Shown here: in pieces, positions 8,438 through 17,177 of the stretch | Position numbering within the stretch: the first letter of the stretch is position 1 | Layout of the letters: every line of letters starts with the position of its first letter | Source of the DNA: Halotalea alkalilenta DSM 17697 | GTDB taxonomy: Bacteria; Pseudomonadota; Gammaproteobacteria; Pseudomonadales; Halomonadaceae | Assembly: GCF_000621205.1 (NCBI RefSeq) | Contig: NZ_KK211233.1 | Coordinates: 62,001 to 126,000, forward strand | Reading direction: 5' to 3' | DNA: 64,000 nucleotides | Notes under the pieces: generated by a model | Databases searched by the model: none | Told to the model about the DNA's origin: nothing | Seen by the model: only the letters and a program-made list of their open reading frames with translations | Translations under genes and position numbers: made by a program

Positions 8438-9706
8438 ATGAGCACAGCATCGAATTTCGTCACCCCGCTGCGCGGCAGTTGGCTCGACGCGGCGTCGCAC
8501 CATCGCTGGCTCGAGAACGAAGGCCAGCGGCTGCTCGCGTTCTATCGCAATGCGCGCCTCGAGCAGGGCGGTTTCGCCCCGCTCGACGTAGACGGCGAAC
8601 TGGCTATGGATGCGCGTCCGGACACCGTGATCACCGCGCGGATGACCCACTGTTTCGCGCTCGCATCGATGCGCGGCGAGCCCGGAGCGGCGCCGCTCGC
8701 CGCGCATGGGTTAGCGGCGCTGAGCGGTGAGCTGCGTGACCATCGGTATGGTGGCTGGTACGCCGAGCTGCCGGAGGCTGGCAGCGACGATGCCAAGCAG
8801 GCCTACGTGCACGTCTTCGTCGCGCTTGCCGCCTCGAGTGCCGTCCAGGCTGGCATCGACGGCGCCCAGGCGCTGCTCGACGAGGCGCTCGAGTTGATCG
8901 AGACACGCTTCTGGTCGGATGAAGAGGGTCGGCTGCGCGAGAACCATTCGCGTGACTGGAGCGAGCAGGAGGCCTATCGCGGTGGCAACAGCAATATGCA
9001 CGCCACCGAGCTCTTCCTCCAGCTCGCCGACGTGCTCGATGAGGACAAGTGGCGCCATCGGGCGCTGTCGATCGTCACCCATCTGATCCACCAGCATGCG
9101 CGTGCCAACGACTATCTTTTGGTCGAGCACTTCGATTCCGGCTGGCAGGAGTGGCGCGACTACAATCGCGACAAGCCGACCGATGACTTTCGCCCCTACG
9201 GCGTCACTCCGGGGCACGCCTGCGAGTGGTCACGGCTGCTGCTGCATCTCGAGGCCGCACTGCTGCGCCATGGCGAGCAGGCGCCCGGCTGGCTGCTGGA
9301 GGATGCCATCGGCCTGTTCCATGCGGGGCTCGAGCACGGCTGGCAGGTGGATGGCGAGCCGGGGCTGATCTATACCCACGACTGGGACAAGACGCCGGTG
9401 GTCCACCAGCGCCTCCACTGGACCGCGGCCGAGGCCTGCGCCGCCGCCAGTGCGCTACTCAAGCGCACCGGTGATCGTGCCTTCGAGGTTTGGTACCGGC
9501 GGCTGTGGGACTACATCGATCGCTACTTCATCGATCGCCGCCGGGGCAGCTGGTGGCATGAACTCGATCGACACAATCGCCCGGCAAGCGAGGTATGGAG
9601 CGGCAAGCCCGATCTCTACCACGCCTATCAGCTCACCCTGGTGCCACGGCTGCCGCTGGCGCCGACCATCGCCCGCGCGATCGCCGAGGGCGGCGCTGGC
9701 TCGTAG
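8438..9706 (+). CDS. AGE-family aldose-ketose isomerase/epimerase
   Basis: A 422-aa member of the N-acylglucosamine 2-epimerase superfamily, (alpha/alpha)6-barrel enzymes that interconvert mannose/fructose, sulfoquinovose and similar sugars. Recognisable family segments are TARMTHCFAL near 65, GNSNMHATELFL near 185, PGHACEWSRLLLHLE near 250 and GKPDLYHAYQ near 395. The mannose isomerase/YihS branch is the closest in style, from memory. ATG 8438 is chosen because CAGGAGG lies upstream. It stands alone, so the sugar is not indicated by context. Confidence 0.82.
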   Translation: MSTASNFVTPLRGSWLDAASHHRWLENEGQRLLAFYRNARLEQGGFAPLDVDGELAMDARPDTVITARMTHCFALASMRGEPGAAPLAAHGLAALSGELRDHRYGGWYAELPEAGSDDAKQAYVHVFVALAASSAVQAGIDGAQALLDEALELIETRFWSDEEGRLRENHSRDWSEQEAYRGGNSNMHATELFLQLADVLDEDKWRHRALSIVTHLIHQHARANDYLLVEHFDSGWQEWRDYNRDKPTDDFRPYGVTPGHACEWSRLLLHLEAALLRHGEQAPGWLLEDAIGLFHAGLEHGWQVDGEPGLIYTHDWDKTPVVHQRLHWTAAEACAAASALLKRTGDRAFEVWYRRLWDYIDRYFIDRRRGSWWHELDRHNRPASEVWSGKPDLYHAYQLTLVPRLPLAPTIARAIAEGGAGS

Positions 9707-9838
9707 CGTGAACGGCGCAGGTCTCTGGCTTGCCAGCTGGGCCCGGCGCCCCCGTCTTCACCCGTAGAGACGTGGTTGTGGATAGCTTGGAGTCGACTCC
9801 AGCCCGCACCTGCCGAGGTGCGCTGGGAGGAGGATGAG

Positions 9839-10108
9839 ATGGCCAACGGTTGGGCGCGCGATGGCGCGGTGCAGGAACAGATCGACAGTACCGTCGAGGA
9901 CGGTGTGAGCGCCGCGCGTCAGCGCCTGGCGCGCAGCGGCCCGAGTCTCACTCACTGCGAGGAGTGTGACGAGCCGATCCCGCAGGCGCGGCGAGAGGCG
10001 GTGCCCGGGGTGCGACTTTGCATCGAGTGCCAGGCCAAGTGGGACCGCCGCCAGCAGTACGACTCGGGTTACAACCGGCGCGGCAGCAAGGACAGCCAGC
10101 TGCGCTGA
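9839..10108 (+). CDS. DksA/TraR-type C4 zinc-finger protein (YbiI-like)
   Basis: An 89-aa protein with a four-Cys zinc finger, CEECDEPIPQARREAVPGVR followed by LCIECQ, preceded by an amphipathic helix. This layout is that of short DksA/TraR family proteins such as E. coli YbiI, which bind the RNA polymerase secondary channel or have unknown roles. GGGAGGAGG upstream of ATG 9839 fixes the start. A strong terminator follows at 10130. Confidence 0.85.
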   Translation: MANGWARDGAVQEQIDSTVEDGVSAARQRLARSGPSLTHCEECDEPIPQARREAVPGVRLCIECQAKWDRRQQYDSGYNRRGSKDSQLR

Positions 10109-10129
10109 AGCGATGGACGAGTGGATGGA

Positions 10130-10165
10130 AACGACCAGGGGCGCCGCGAGGCGCCCCTGGTCGTT
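10130..10165. terminator. 16-bp perfect hairpin, bidirectional terminator
   Basis: Arms 10130-10145 and 10150-10165 (AACGACCAGGGGCGCC and its complement) around a GCGA loop. It lies between the convergent DksA-like and YebE-like genes, with AA/TT ends that suit termination in both directions. Confidence 0.8.
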
Positions 10166-10187
10166 GAGACTCATAGCCGGAGAAGGC

Positions 10188-10940
10188 TCAGGCCGCCGCT
10201 CGCGCCTGGCGTTCGATCTCGCTGGCCACTGCGGGGTCCAGCGCCAGCGCTGAGGCCAGGCGGTCGAGCCAGGCGCGCTCCTGCGGGTTCTCCTCGTCGA
10301 CCACCGCGACGCTTGCGAGGTAGATCTCGCGTGCGGCCTGGGGAGAATCCGCCTGCCGCGCCAGCGCCTCTGCGTCGAGCGGCGCCTGGAGCTGCTCGAT
10401 CAGCCAGCCGTTGAGCTGCTGGTCGGCGCCGGCGGCCTCGAAGTGCTGGGTGATCAGCGCTCGCTCCTGATCGTCGATGTGTCCATCGGCGCGTGCGGCC
10501 ATGATGATCGCCTGGAGGATCTCCTGGCTGCGCCGCTCCTGGGCTTCGCCTTCGAGCGCCTCGATTGGCTGGCCTTCGCTGCTTTCACTGCTTTCACTGC
10601 TCGAGGGCTGCGAGGTACCAGCGCGGTTGGCCTGGGCGTTTTGCCATGCCTTCCAGGCCAGTCCGCCGACCGCGGCGATGGCCCCGAGCTTGAGCGCCTT
10701 GCCGCCCATGCTGCGCCCGCGCTTGGAGCCGAGCAACAGGCCCAGGCCCCCACCGCCGAGCAGGCTCTTCACATCGAGCCCGCCCAGCGCGCTTCCCCCG
10801 GTCGAACCCTTGGTACCGCCCAGCCCTAGGCCCTCGACCACGCGGCCGAGGTCGAAGCCGCCGCCCTGGCCATTGCCGCCTTGCCGGCCGGCCCCGGAGG
10901 CCTGGCGCATCAGTTGATCGAGAATCTGCTTGGCATTCAT
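10188..10940 (-). CDS. YebE-like DUF533 inner-membrane protein
   Basis: A 250-aa protein of the YebE/DUF533 family with a TerB-like C-terminal helical domain. The N-terminus (MNAKQILDQLM) is followed by a long Gly-rich stretch, a single hydrophobic helix near 105-120 (LKLGAIAAVGGLAWKAW), a Ser/Glu linker, and a helical domain with an acidic EF-like loop (ARADGHIDDQERALI). ATG 10940 has AAGGAG upstream; the longer reading to 11261 is discarded. In E. coli yebE is envelope-stress controlled; here no regulator is adjacent. Confidence 0.82.
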   Translation of the reverse strand: MNAKQILDQLMRQASGAGRQGGNGQGGGFDLGRVVEGLGLGGTKGSTGGSALGGLDVKSLLGGGGLGLLLGSKRGRSMGGKALKLGAIAAVGGLAWKAWQNAQANRAGTSQPSSSESSESSEGQPIEALEGEAQERRSQEILQAIIMAARADGHIDDQERALITQHFEAAGADQQLNGWLIEQLQAPLDAEALARQADSPQAAREIYLASVAVVDEENPQERAWLDRLASALALDPAVASEIERQARAAA

Positions 10941-11047
10941 CGTATGGCTCCTTGTCGTTCGACTCCGCCCCGCGCAGCGGGGCGCCATACCAATGGACAA
11001 GCTCGAGCTGGAAACATTCTTGCGCCCAACTGAACTTCTGGCATCGC

Positions 11048-12328
11048 CTATAGCGTCGATGGCAGCCACAGCGCGATCTGGGGGAAGGCGATCAAGGCGG
11101 CGGCGAGGATGAACATCGCGACGATGTAGGGCAGGGCGCCGATCACTACGTCGCTGAACGGCTTGCCGGGACGGGCCGACTGCACGATGTAGAGGTTCAA
11201 TCCGACCGGGGGAGTGATCAGCGCCATCTCGACGAACAGGATCACGATGATGCCGAACCATACCGGGTCGAACCCGGCGGCGAATACCAGCGGCGCGAGG
11301 ATCGGAATGGTGATCACCATCAGCGACAGTGTCTCGATGAAGAAGCCGAGCACGATGTAGACCAGGATCACCACCATCAGCAGCATGTAGGGGCTCAGCT
11401 CATGGGTGTTGATGAACGCGGTGAGCTGGCGCGGCAGCCCCGCCGACGACAGGGCGAAGTTGAGAAACGAGGCGGCGAGAATGATGAACAGCAGCATCGA
11501 GGTGGTTCTCAACGTGCTGTCGAGGCTCTCCTGCAGCATGCGCCAGTCGAGCCTGCGATTGCAGGCGGCCAGCACCATCGCGACCAGTACGCCGATCGCC
11601 GCCGCCTCGGTCGGCGTGGCGAGTCCCGAGTAGATCGAGCCGACGATCGCCGCGAACAGTACCAGCAGCGGGAACAAGAACACCGAGCTGCGGATGCGCT
11701 GCGACCAGGTGGAGCGACGGATCGGCCCGCCCAGCGAAGGCTTCAGCCGGCAGGCCACCAGGGTGACCAGCATGAACAGCGCGGTGAGCAAGAGCCCGGG
11801 GATCAGCCCGGCCATGAACAGCCTCGGGATCGAGGTCTCGGTGAGAAAGCCATAGACGATCAGGTTGATCGAGGGCGGGATGAGAATGCCCAGGGTGCCG
11901 CCCGCGGCGATGCTGCCGCAGAACAGCTTGGGGTCGTAGCCGAGCTTCTCGCCCTGGGGCAGCGCCACCGTCGATACCGTGGCGGCGGTCGCCACGGAGG
12001 ATCCCGAGGTAGCGGAGAACAGCATCGAGGTCATCACGTTGGCATGCAGCAGCCCGCCGGGCAGCCAGGAGAGCCAGTGGTCGAGCGAACGATAGGCGCG
12101 TTCGGCGATGCCGGCGCGGACGATGACTTCACCCATCAGGATGAACAGCGGAATCGCGATCAGCAGGAAGGAGTTGGCGGCGGACCAGAGGTTCTGGCCG
12201 AGTGCGCGGGTGAGCGGAAAGATCGCGAACCATTGATCGATGCCGAAGGCGAGCAGGAACAGCACGATGGAAATCGGGATGCCGGTCAGCATCAGCACCA
12301 TCACGCCGATCGAAAGGAAAGGCAGCAT
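11048..12328 (-). CDS. dctM: TRAP transporter large permease (DctM family)
   Basis: The 426-aa large membrane subunit with about 12 segments carries the sodium-driven transport path of a tripartite ATP-independent transporter. Typical DctM features are MLPFLSIGVMVLMLTGIPIS at the start, FSATSGSSVATAATVSTVA near 110 and PPSINLIVYG near 150. ATG 12328 overlaps the TGA of dctQ by one base, with GGAGGAGCG upstream, so the longer reading to 12718 is not the start. Third gene of the dctPQM set. Confidence 0.92.
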   Translation of the reverse strand: MLPFLSIGVMVLMLTGIPISIVLFLLAFGIDQWFAIFPLTRALGQNLWSAANSFLLIAIPLFILMGEVIVRAGIAERAYRSLDHWLSWLPGGLLHANVMTSMLFSATSGSSVATAATVSTVALPQGEKLGYDPKLFCGSIAAGGTLGILIPPSINLIVYGFLTETSIPRLFMAGLIPGLLLTALFMLVTLVACRLKPSLGGPIRRSTWSQRIRSSVFLFPLLVLFAAIVGSIYSGLATPTEAAAIGVLVAMVLAACNRRLDWRMLQESLDSTLRTTSMLLFIILAASFLNFALSSAGLPRQLTAFINTHELSPYMLLMVVILVYIVLGFFIETLSLMVITIPILAPLVFAAGFDPVWFGIIVILFVEMALITPPVGLNLYIVQSARPGKPFSDVVIGALPYIVAMFILAAALIAFPQIALWLPSTL

Positions 12329-12918
12329 CAGCGGCGCTCCTCCTTGGCGGCATCCAGGATCGGCGACTCGCTGGTCATGCCGATCAGCGTCTGTACCTCG
12401 GCACGGCCCTGCAGCAGTGCGGCCAGCGCCGCGCGTACGCCGAGCACGCTCGCGGCGATGGCGAACCAGATGTAGCCCAGTGCCCAGACCAGCTGGGGAA
12501 TCCACAGCGGGGTGGAAAGCGGAGTATTGGCCAGCGAGCCATTGCTCCACGAGCGGGCCAGCACCGGCCAGGCATGCAGCGCGATGACCCAGCCGACCAG
12601 CGCGACCGAGAAGATCGAGACGAGATCGAGCAGCGTGCGCGCGACCGCCGGCATCTTCGAATAACCCAGGTCGATACGGATGTGGGCGCGCTCGATCAGG
12701 GTGTGGGCGAGCGTCCACGATGACAGCATCGCCAGCACGTAGCCCGAGTACTCGGTCACGCCGCGCAGCGATGCCAGGCCGAGCTTGCGCAGCACGACTT
12801 CGACGACGATCAGCACTACTACCAGCAGCAGCAGTCCACCGATGAGCCGGTTGGCGATGCGGGAAACGAAGCGCGTGGCATCGAGCAGACGGCTGGCCAA
12901 TGAGGTCAGGGTGTTCAT
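12328..12918 (-). CDS. dctQ: TRAP transporter small permease (DctQ family)
   Basis: The 196-aa small membrane subunit has four hydrophobic helices and the DctQ pattern (RVANRLIGG...VLRKLGLASLRGVTEYSGY), pairing with the large permease. Start ATG 12918 has CGAGGAG upstream; a longer Arg/Pro-rich N-terminus up to 12981 is unlikely. Lies 70 bp after dctP. Confidence 0.9.
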   Translation of the reverse strand: MNTLTSLASRLLDATRFVSRIANRLIGGLLLLVVVLIVVEVVLRKLGLASLRGVTEYSGYVLAMLSSWTLAHTLIERAHIRIDLGYSKMPAVARTLLDLVSIFSVALVGWVIALHAWPVLARSWSNGSLANTPLSTPLWIPQLVWALGYIWFAIAASVLGVRAALAALLQGRAEVQTLIGMTSESPILDAAKEERR

Positions 12919-12988
12919 GGATAGCTCCTCGAAAGACGAAGGGAGGCCGCGCCGAGGGCGCGGCTGAGGGCGCGGCTGCATGGCTCGT

Positions 12989-14038
12989 TCAGTCGATGGA
13001 AAGGCCGGTGAGCGGGGCGACGTGCTGGTTGTAGAGCGCTCGGGTGTCGGCGTCGACCCGGCTGGCCCAGGCTGGCAGCAGCTTGGTGGAGAGGATCTCC
13101 TTCGCGGTGTCGAGATCCGCCTCGTCGGTCGCGACCAGGGTCATCGAGGCCGGGGTTCCCGAGCGGCATTCGCCGTCGCCGGTCAGGCAGGCGATGCCCT
13201 GTTCCGCACTGTCTGCGATATTGCTCCAGACCCCATGGGCGAAGACGTCGCGCGCTTGGCTGGCGATCAAGGTCTGGTCCTCGGCGGAGAGCCCGCTCCA
13301 GAAATCGCCGTTGGCGGCGGTGATCGCGTGGTCCCAGCCGCCGATCGGCAGCGGTAGCAGATGGGTGGCCACGTCGTACCAGCCGGCGTTGTAGCCGGAC
13401 AAAGAGCCGGTCACCGCGCAGTCGATCACCCCGCGCTCCATCGCGCCCGGCACTTCGCTGAAATCCATCACCTCGCTACGCGCGCCGAGCGCGTCGAGGA
13501 ACTCGGCGGTCGAGCGCCCGCTGGCACGCACCGAGCGGTTTCGCAGGTCGGCAAGCCCTGAGATCGGCGTGTTGCAGAACACCACCTGGGGCGTGTTGGG
13601 AGCGATCGCCAGCAGCTTGGCGCCGTAGCGGTTTTGCATGGTGCGTTCGACGATCGGCCAGAACGCATCGGACACCTGCTCGGCCTGGGCTGGGTCGACC
13701 GCCAGCATCGGCAGGTCCAAGCCCTCGAGCTCGGGTGCGTCGCTGACCACGTAGTCGGAGAGCGTCACGCCGATATCGAAAAGGCCATCGCTCAGGTAGC
13801 GGAAGACGTCGGCGCTGTTGATCCCCATCTGGTCGAAGCTGCTCAACTGCACCTCCAACCGGCCGTCGCTGGCCTGTGGCAGCGTCTCGGTCCAGAACGG
13901 CAGCTCGTAGTCCTTGTGCAGCGATACCGAGCTCCAGCTGCCGACCACCGAGATCGATTGGGCCTGGGCGCCGGCGGAGAAGGCGAGGCCTGCGGAGAAC
14001 GCCAGCGCGCAGGCGGTCGCGAGGGGAGATGGCTTCAT
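12989..14038 (-). CDS. dctP: TRAP transporter periplasmic binding protein (DctP family)
   Basis: A 349-aa secreted solute receptor. A signal peptide is visible (LATACALAFSAGLAFSAGAQA, cleavage near residue 26), followed by the TRAP receptor fold with the substrate-gripping Arg in the segment NRSVRASGRSTAEFLDALGA and the GVIDCAVTG motif. Such receptors bind carboxylates. ATG 14038 has AAGGAAT upstream. Its neighbours, a YcsI-type hydro-lyase and a LysR regulator, hint that the ligand is an organic or amino acid processed by that enzyme. Confidence 0.9.
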   Translation of the reverse strand: MKPSPLATACALAFSAGLAFSAGAQAQSISVVGSWSSVSLHKDYELPFWTETLPQASDGRLEVQLSSFDQMGINSADVFRYLSDGLFDIGVTLSDYVVSDAPELEGLDLPMLAVDPAQAEQVSDAFWPIVERTMQNRYGAKLLAIAPNTPQVVFCNTPISGLADLRNRSVRASGRSTAEFLDALGARSEVMDFSEVPGAMERGVIDCAVTGSLSGYNAGWYDVATHLLPLPIGGWDHAITAANGDFWSGLSAEDQTLIASQARDVFAHGVWSNIADSAEQGIACLTGDGECRSGTPASMTLVATDEADLDTAKEILSTKLLPAWASRVDADTRALYNQHVAPLTGLSID

Positions 14039-14090
14039 ACGAGGATTCCTTGAATTGTTGTTATGGTCGTCGGCCCGGGATTGCTTGCTG

Positions 14091-14110
14091 GTGGCGTCGT
14101 TCGACGCCAC
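14091..14110. terminator. hairpin between the YcsI-family gene and dctP
   Basis: Inverted repeat with arms GTGGCGTC/GACGCCAC. No T-tract follows on the minus strand, so it may be an attenuator, mRNA processing site or stabiliser separating the hydro-lyase message from the TRAP genes. Confidence 0.4.
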
Positions 14111-14119
14111 GCTTCGGCC

Positions 14120-14947
14120 TCAACGATACTTGAGCCGGCTGTTGGGTATGTCGGTGATCAGCATGTGGCCTGGCGCATGGGTGATCGCGAAGGGCAGCCC
14201 GGCATTCATCAACGCCACCTGCGGGGTGACGCCGCAGGCCCAGAACACCGGGATGTCGCCGTTCTCGATCACCGGCGGATCGCCGAAATCCGGCTGCATC
14301 AGGTCGGTGATGCCGATCTGCCCGGGTTCGGCGAGGTGGACCGGCGCGCCATGCACGCTCGGCATGTCGGTGGTGATCTGCACCGCACGGATCGCGTCCC
14401 GGGGCGGCATCGCGCGCATCGACACCACCATGGTCCCGGTGAAGGGCCCCGCGCCGACCAGCTCGATGTTGGTGCGATACATCGGCACCACCCGCTGGTG
14501 GGTGATGTGGCGCAGCTCGATGCCGTCCTGCATCAACGCACCCTCGAACGAGAAAGAGCAGCCGATCGAGAAGCTGACCAGATCGTCTTGCCAGAACTCG
14601 CCGATCTCGCCGGGCTCGGCGACCAATCTCCCGTGCTCGTAGATCCGGTAGCGGGGGACATCGCTGCGCAGGTCGATGTCCTCGCCCAGCGAGACTGGGT
14701 GCGGATCGCCAGGCTGGGTCACATCGAGCAGCGGACAGGCCGCGCGGTTGGCCATGCAGAAGCGAAGGAAGTCATCGGCATAGCGCGCCGGGATGATCGC
14801 CAGGTTGGCCTGGGCGTGGCCGTCGCTGAGGCCGGCGGTGCTGCGCGGCCAGTCGCCTCGGCGAATGGCGTGCCGCGCCTCGAGCGGGCGGAAGTGTCGG
14901 ATTCGCTCGAATGACAGCCCGGCGGTGGGAGAATCGTCTGAAGGCAT
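14120..14947 (-). CDS. YcsI-family (DUF1445) putative hydro-lyase
   Basis: A 275-aa protein of the YcsI/DUF1445 family, annotated as putative hydro-lyase and related to D-glutamate cyclase. Recognisable family segments are FCMANRAACPLLDVTQPGDP, the Cys-containing FSIGCSFSFEGAL and CGVTPQVALMNAGLPFAITH near the C-terminus. ATG 14947 gives the usual family length; a TTG at 15019 would add 24 residues. It sits directly upstream of dctPQM on the same strand, so it probably acts on the imported substrate. Confidence 0.82.
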   Translation of the reverse strand: MPSDDSPTAGLSFERIRHFRPLEARHAIRRGDWPRSTAGLSDGHAQANLAIIPARYADDFLRFCMANRAACPLLDVTQPGDPHPVSLGEDIDLRSDVPRYRIYEHGRLVAEPGEIGEFWQDDLVSFSIGCSFSFEGALMQDGIELRHITHQRVVPMYRTNIELVGAGPFTGTMVVSMRAMPPRDAIRAVQITTDMPSVHGAPVHLAEPGQIGITDLMQPDFGDPPVIENGDIPVFWACGVTPQVALMNAGLPFAITHAPGHMLITDIPNSRLKYR

Positions 14948-15061
14948 GGCGGCATCGTACTTATTGGAAGTTGGAATGAACCCACCATATGGAAGTCGTT
15001 CTCGATCAGTCAAATCCAATAATGATATGTGTTTCGATCGGAAAAACCTTTCATCCGGCGC

Positions 15062-15952
15062 TCAGTCGCTCGTCTCAGCGGCATTGGCTATCGCTATCGC
15101 CCGCTGGGTCAGCGCCTCGAGGCGCGGGTCGCTGCTGCTGGCGAGCCAGGAGGCGGTGAATTCGTGCGGCGGCAAGGTGAACGGCAGCGCGACGAGCTCC
15201 CCCCGCACGATCAAAGGCTCGGCGATCGATAGCGGTACTGCGCCGACGCCGAGCCCGGCCTGGGCCATCTGGGCGATCGAGTTCATCGAGCTCGAGCAGT
15301 GGATACGGGTCCTCTCCAGGTCTCGAGCATCGAGGAACGCCCGTACGTCGACATAGGCACGGCTGTTTCGCAGCGGCGCGATCAGATCGCTCTCCTCGAG
15401 CAGGCGATGGGCGTCGCCCCGATAGCGTTCGAGCAGGGAGGGGTGGACCACGAGCGTGGTCGGATACTTGCACAGCGCGTGATTGACCACGTGCTGCGCG
15501 CTCAGTGGCCCGATCAAGAAAGCGAGATCCAGCTCCTGGCCGATCATCCGCTCGGCGAGGTGCGGCGTGACGTCGATCTCGACCTCGATGACAAGGCTCG
15601 GGAAGCGGTGTCGTGCGTCTTCCAGCAGCCGTGTCAGCCAGCGCTGGGCGAGGCTCTCGACGATGCCGAGGCGGAGCTGGCCGCTGATCGCCTCGGACGG
15701 CAGCAGCGCCGCTATCGCTTCATGACGGGCATGGATCAGCCGTTCCGCGTGATCGAGCAGGGCGTGGCCCTTGCGGGTGGCCTTGATCGGTCGCTGGCGA
15801 CGATCGAGCAGCGGGGCATCGAGGGTCCGCTCCAGCCGGTGGATCCGTTCGGAAATCGCCGGCTGGGTGATATGCAAACGCCGGGCGGCCAGACGAAACG
15901 AGCCCGTGCGGACGATCGCGACGAAGGCTTCCAGCTCCTTGAAGTCGAACAT
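15062..15952 (-). CDS. LysR-family transcriptional regulator
   Basis: A 296-aa LysR protein with the N-terminal winged helix-turn-helix (MFDFKELEAFVAIVRTGSFR... RRLHITQPAISERIHRLE) and a periplasmic-binding-like effector domain. It lies upstream of and on the same strand as the YcsI-TRAP genes, 114 bp away, and is divergent from hemB. The most likely target is the YcsI-TRAP group. The effector is unknown. Confidence 0.88.
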   Translation of the reverse strand: MFDFKELEAFVAIVRTGSFRLAARRLHITQPAISERIHRLERTLDAPLLDRRQRPIKATRKGHALLDHAERLIHARHEAIAALLPSEAISGQLRLGIVESLAQRWLTRLLEDARHRFPSLVIEVEIDVTPHLAERMIGQELDLAFLIGPLSAQHVVNHALCKYPTTLVVHPSLLERYRGDAHRLLEESDLIAPLRNSRAYVDVRAFLDARDLERTRIHCSSSMNSIAQMAQAGLGVGAVPLSIAEPLIVRGELVALPFTLPPHEFTASWLASSSDPRLEALTQRAIAIANAAETSD

Positions 15953-16139
15953 GGCAGGCCACCGGTTGAAATGAGCGATCGCTACGATAACGGCTTACGC
16001 CTGTAGCGATAAGCCTGAGATAATGCCCAGCATCGAAATCGCACGGCGCCTTCGCCGGTGTGGCCTGCTCCAGCGCTGGGGGAAGGCCCCGGTGCGCCAT
16101 CTCCGTCGCGATCCATCCGTCGTCATCGAGGAAACGCCC

Positions 16140-17114
16140 ATGTCCGCACTCTTTCCCCAAGCCCGGCTGCGCAGGCTGCGCCGTACTCCGCAGATGCGCG
16201 CGATGCTGCGTGAAACCAGGCTTGCGCCCGAGCAGCTGATCTATCCGATCTTCGTCGAGGAAGGCATCGACGAGCCCAAGCCGATCGAGGGCATGCCAGG
16301 GCAGTTCCGGGTGCCTGAGAAGCTGCTCGCCCGAGAGGTCGAGCGGCTCGCCAAGCTGGGTCTGACCGGGATCATGCCGTTCGGTATCTCGCACCATAAG
16401 GATGCGATCGGCGGCGATGCGCTGAAGGCCGATGGCCTGGTGGCGCGGATGGTCGGCACGATCAAGGATGCGGTGCCTTCGATGCTGGTGATCCCCGACA
16501 TCTGCTTTTGCGAATACACCACCCACGGCCACTGCGGGGTGATCGAGCACGGCGAGGTAGACAACGACGCGACGATCGAGAATCTGGGCCGGCAGGCGGT
16601 GATCGCCGCGGGCGCCGGCGCCGATGTGATCGCGCCCTCCGCGGCGATGGACGGCCAGGTCGCCGCGATCCGCCGCGCGCTCGACGCCGCCGGCTTCGGC
16701 CAGGTCCCGATCATGGCCTATTCGACCAAGCTCGCCTCGTCGCTGTATGGCCCCTTCCGCGAGGCCGCCGGTACCGAGCTCAAGGGTGATCGCAAGCAGT
16801 ATCAGATGGACCCGATGAATCGCCGCGAGGCGCTTCGCGAGTCGCTGCTCGACGAGGCCGAGGGCGCCGACATGCTGATGGTCAAGCCAGCGCTCGCCTA
16901 TCTCGACCTGCTCGCTGACATTCGCCGCGAGAGCCTGCTGCCGCTCGCCGCCTACCAGGTCAGCGGCGAGTACGCGATGATCCGCTTCGCCGCCGCCGCC
17001 GGGGTGATCGACGAGAGCGCGGTGATCCGCGAGACCCTCGGCTCGATCCGCCGCGCCGGCGCCGACCTGATCATGACCTACTTCGCGCCGCAGCTGCTCG
17101 AGGAAGGGCTCTAA
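16140..17114 (+). CDS. hemB: delta-aminolevulinic acid dehydratase (porphobilinogen synthase)
   Basis: This 324-aa enzyme condenses two 5-aminolevulinate molecules to porphobilinogen in heme synthesis. It is the zinc type: [14 protein letters not shown] near 120-133 supplies the Cys triad. The Schiff-base lysines are in [13 protein letters not shown] (about 200) and MVKPALAY (about 252). GAGGAAACGCCC precedes ATG 16140; the in-frame extension to 16023 has no family resemblance. A hairpin terminator follows. Confidence 0.97.
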   Translation: MSALFPQARLRRLRRTPQMRAMLRETRLAPEQLIYPIFVEEGIDEPKPIEGMPGQFRVPEKLLAREVERLAKLGLTGIMPFGISHHKDAIGGDALKADGLVARMVGTIKDAVPSMLVIPDICFCEYTTHGHCGVIEHGEVDNDATIENLGRQAVIAAGAGADVIAPSAAMDGQVAAIRRALDAAGFGQVPIMAYSTKLASSLYGPFREAAGTELKGDRKQYQMDPMNRREALRESLLDEAEGADMLMVKPALAYLDLLADIRRESLLPLAAYQVSGEYAMIRFAAAAGVIDESAVIRETLGSIRRAGADLIMTYFAPQLLEEGL

Positions 17115-17118
17115 GGAA

Positions 17119-17161
17119 GACCGGCCAGCCCCGCGCCGTCTCGACGCGTGGCTGGCCGGTC
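17119..17161. terminator. bidirectional terminator hairpin
   Basis: Perfect 12-bp arms, GACCGGCCAGCC (17119-17130) and GGCTGGCCGGTC (17150-17161), with a 19-base loop, right after the hemB stop and before the 3' end of the convergent SDR gene. Confidence 0.65.
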
Positions 17162-17177
17162 GGCGATCCCGCTGCGC

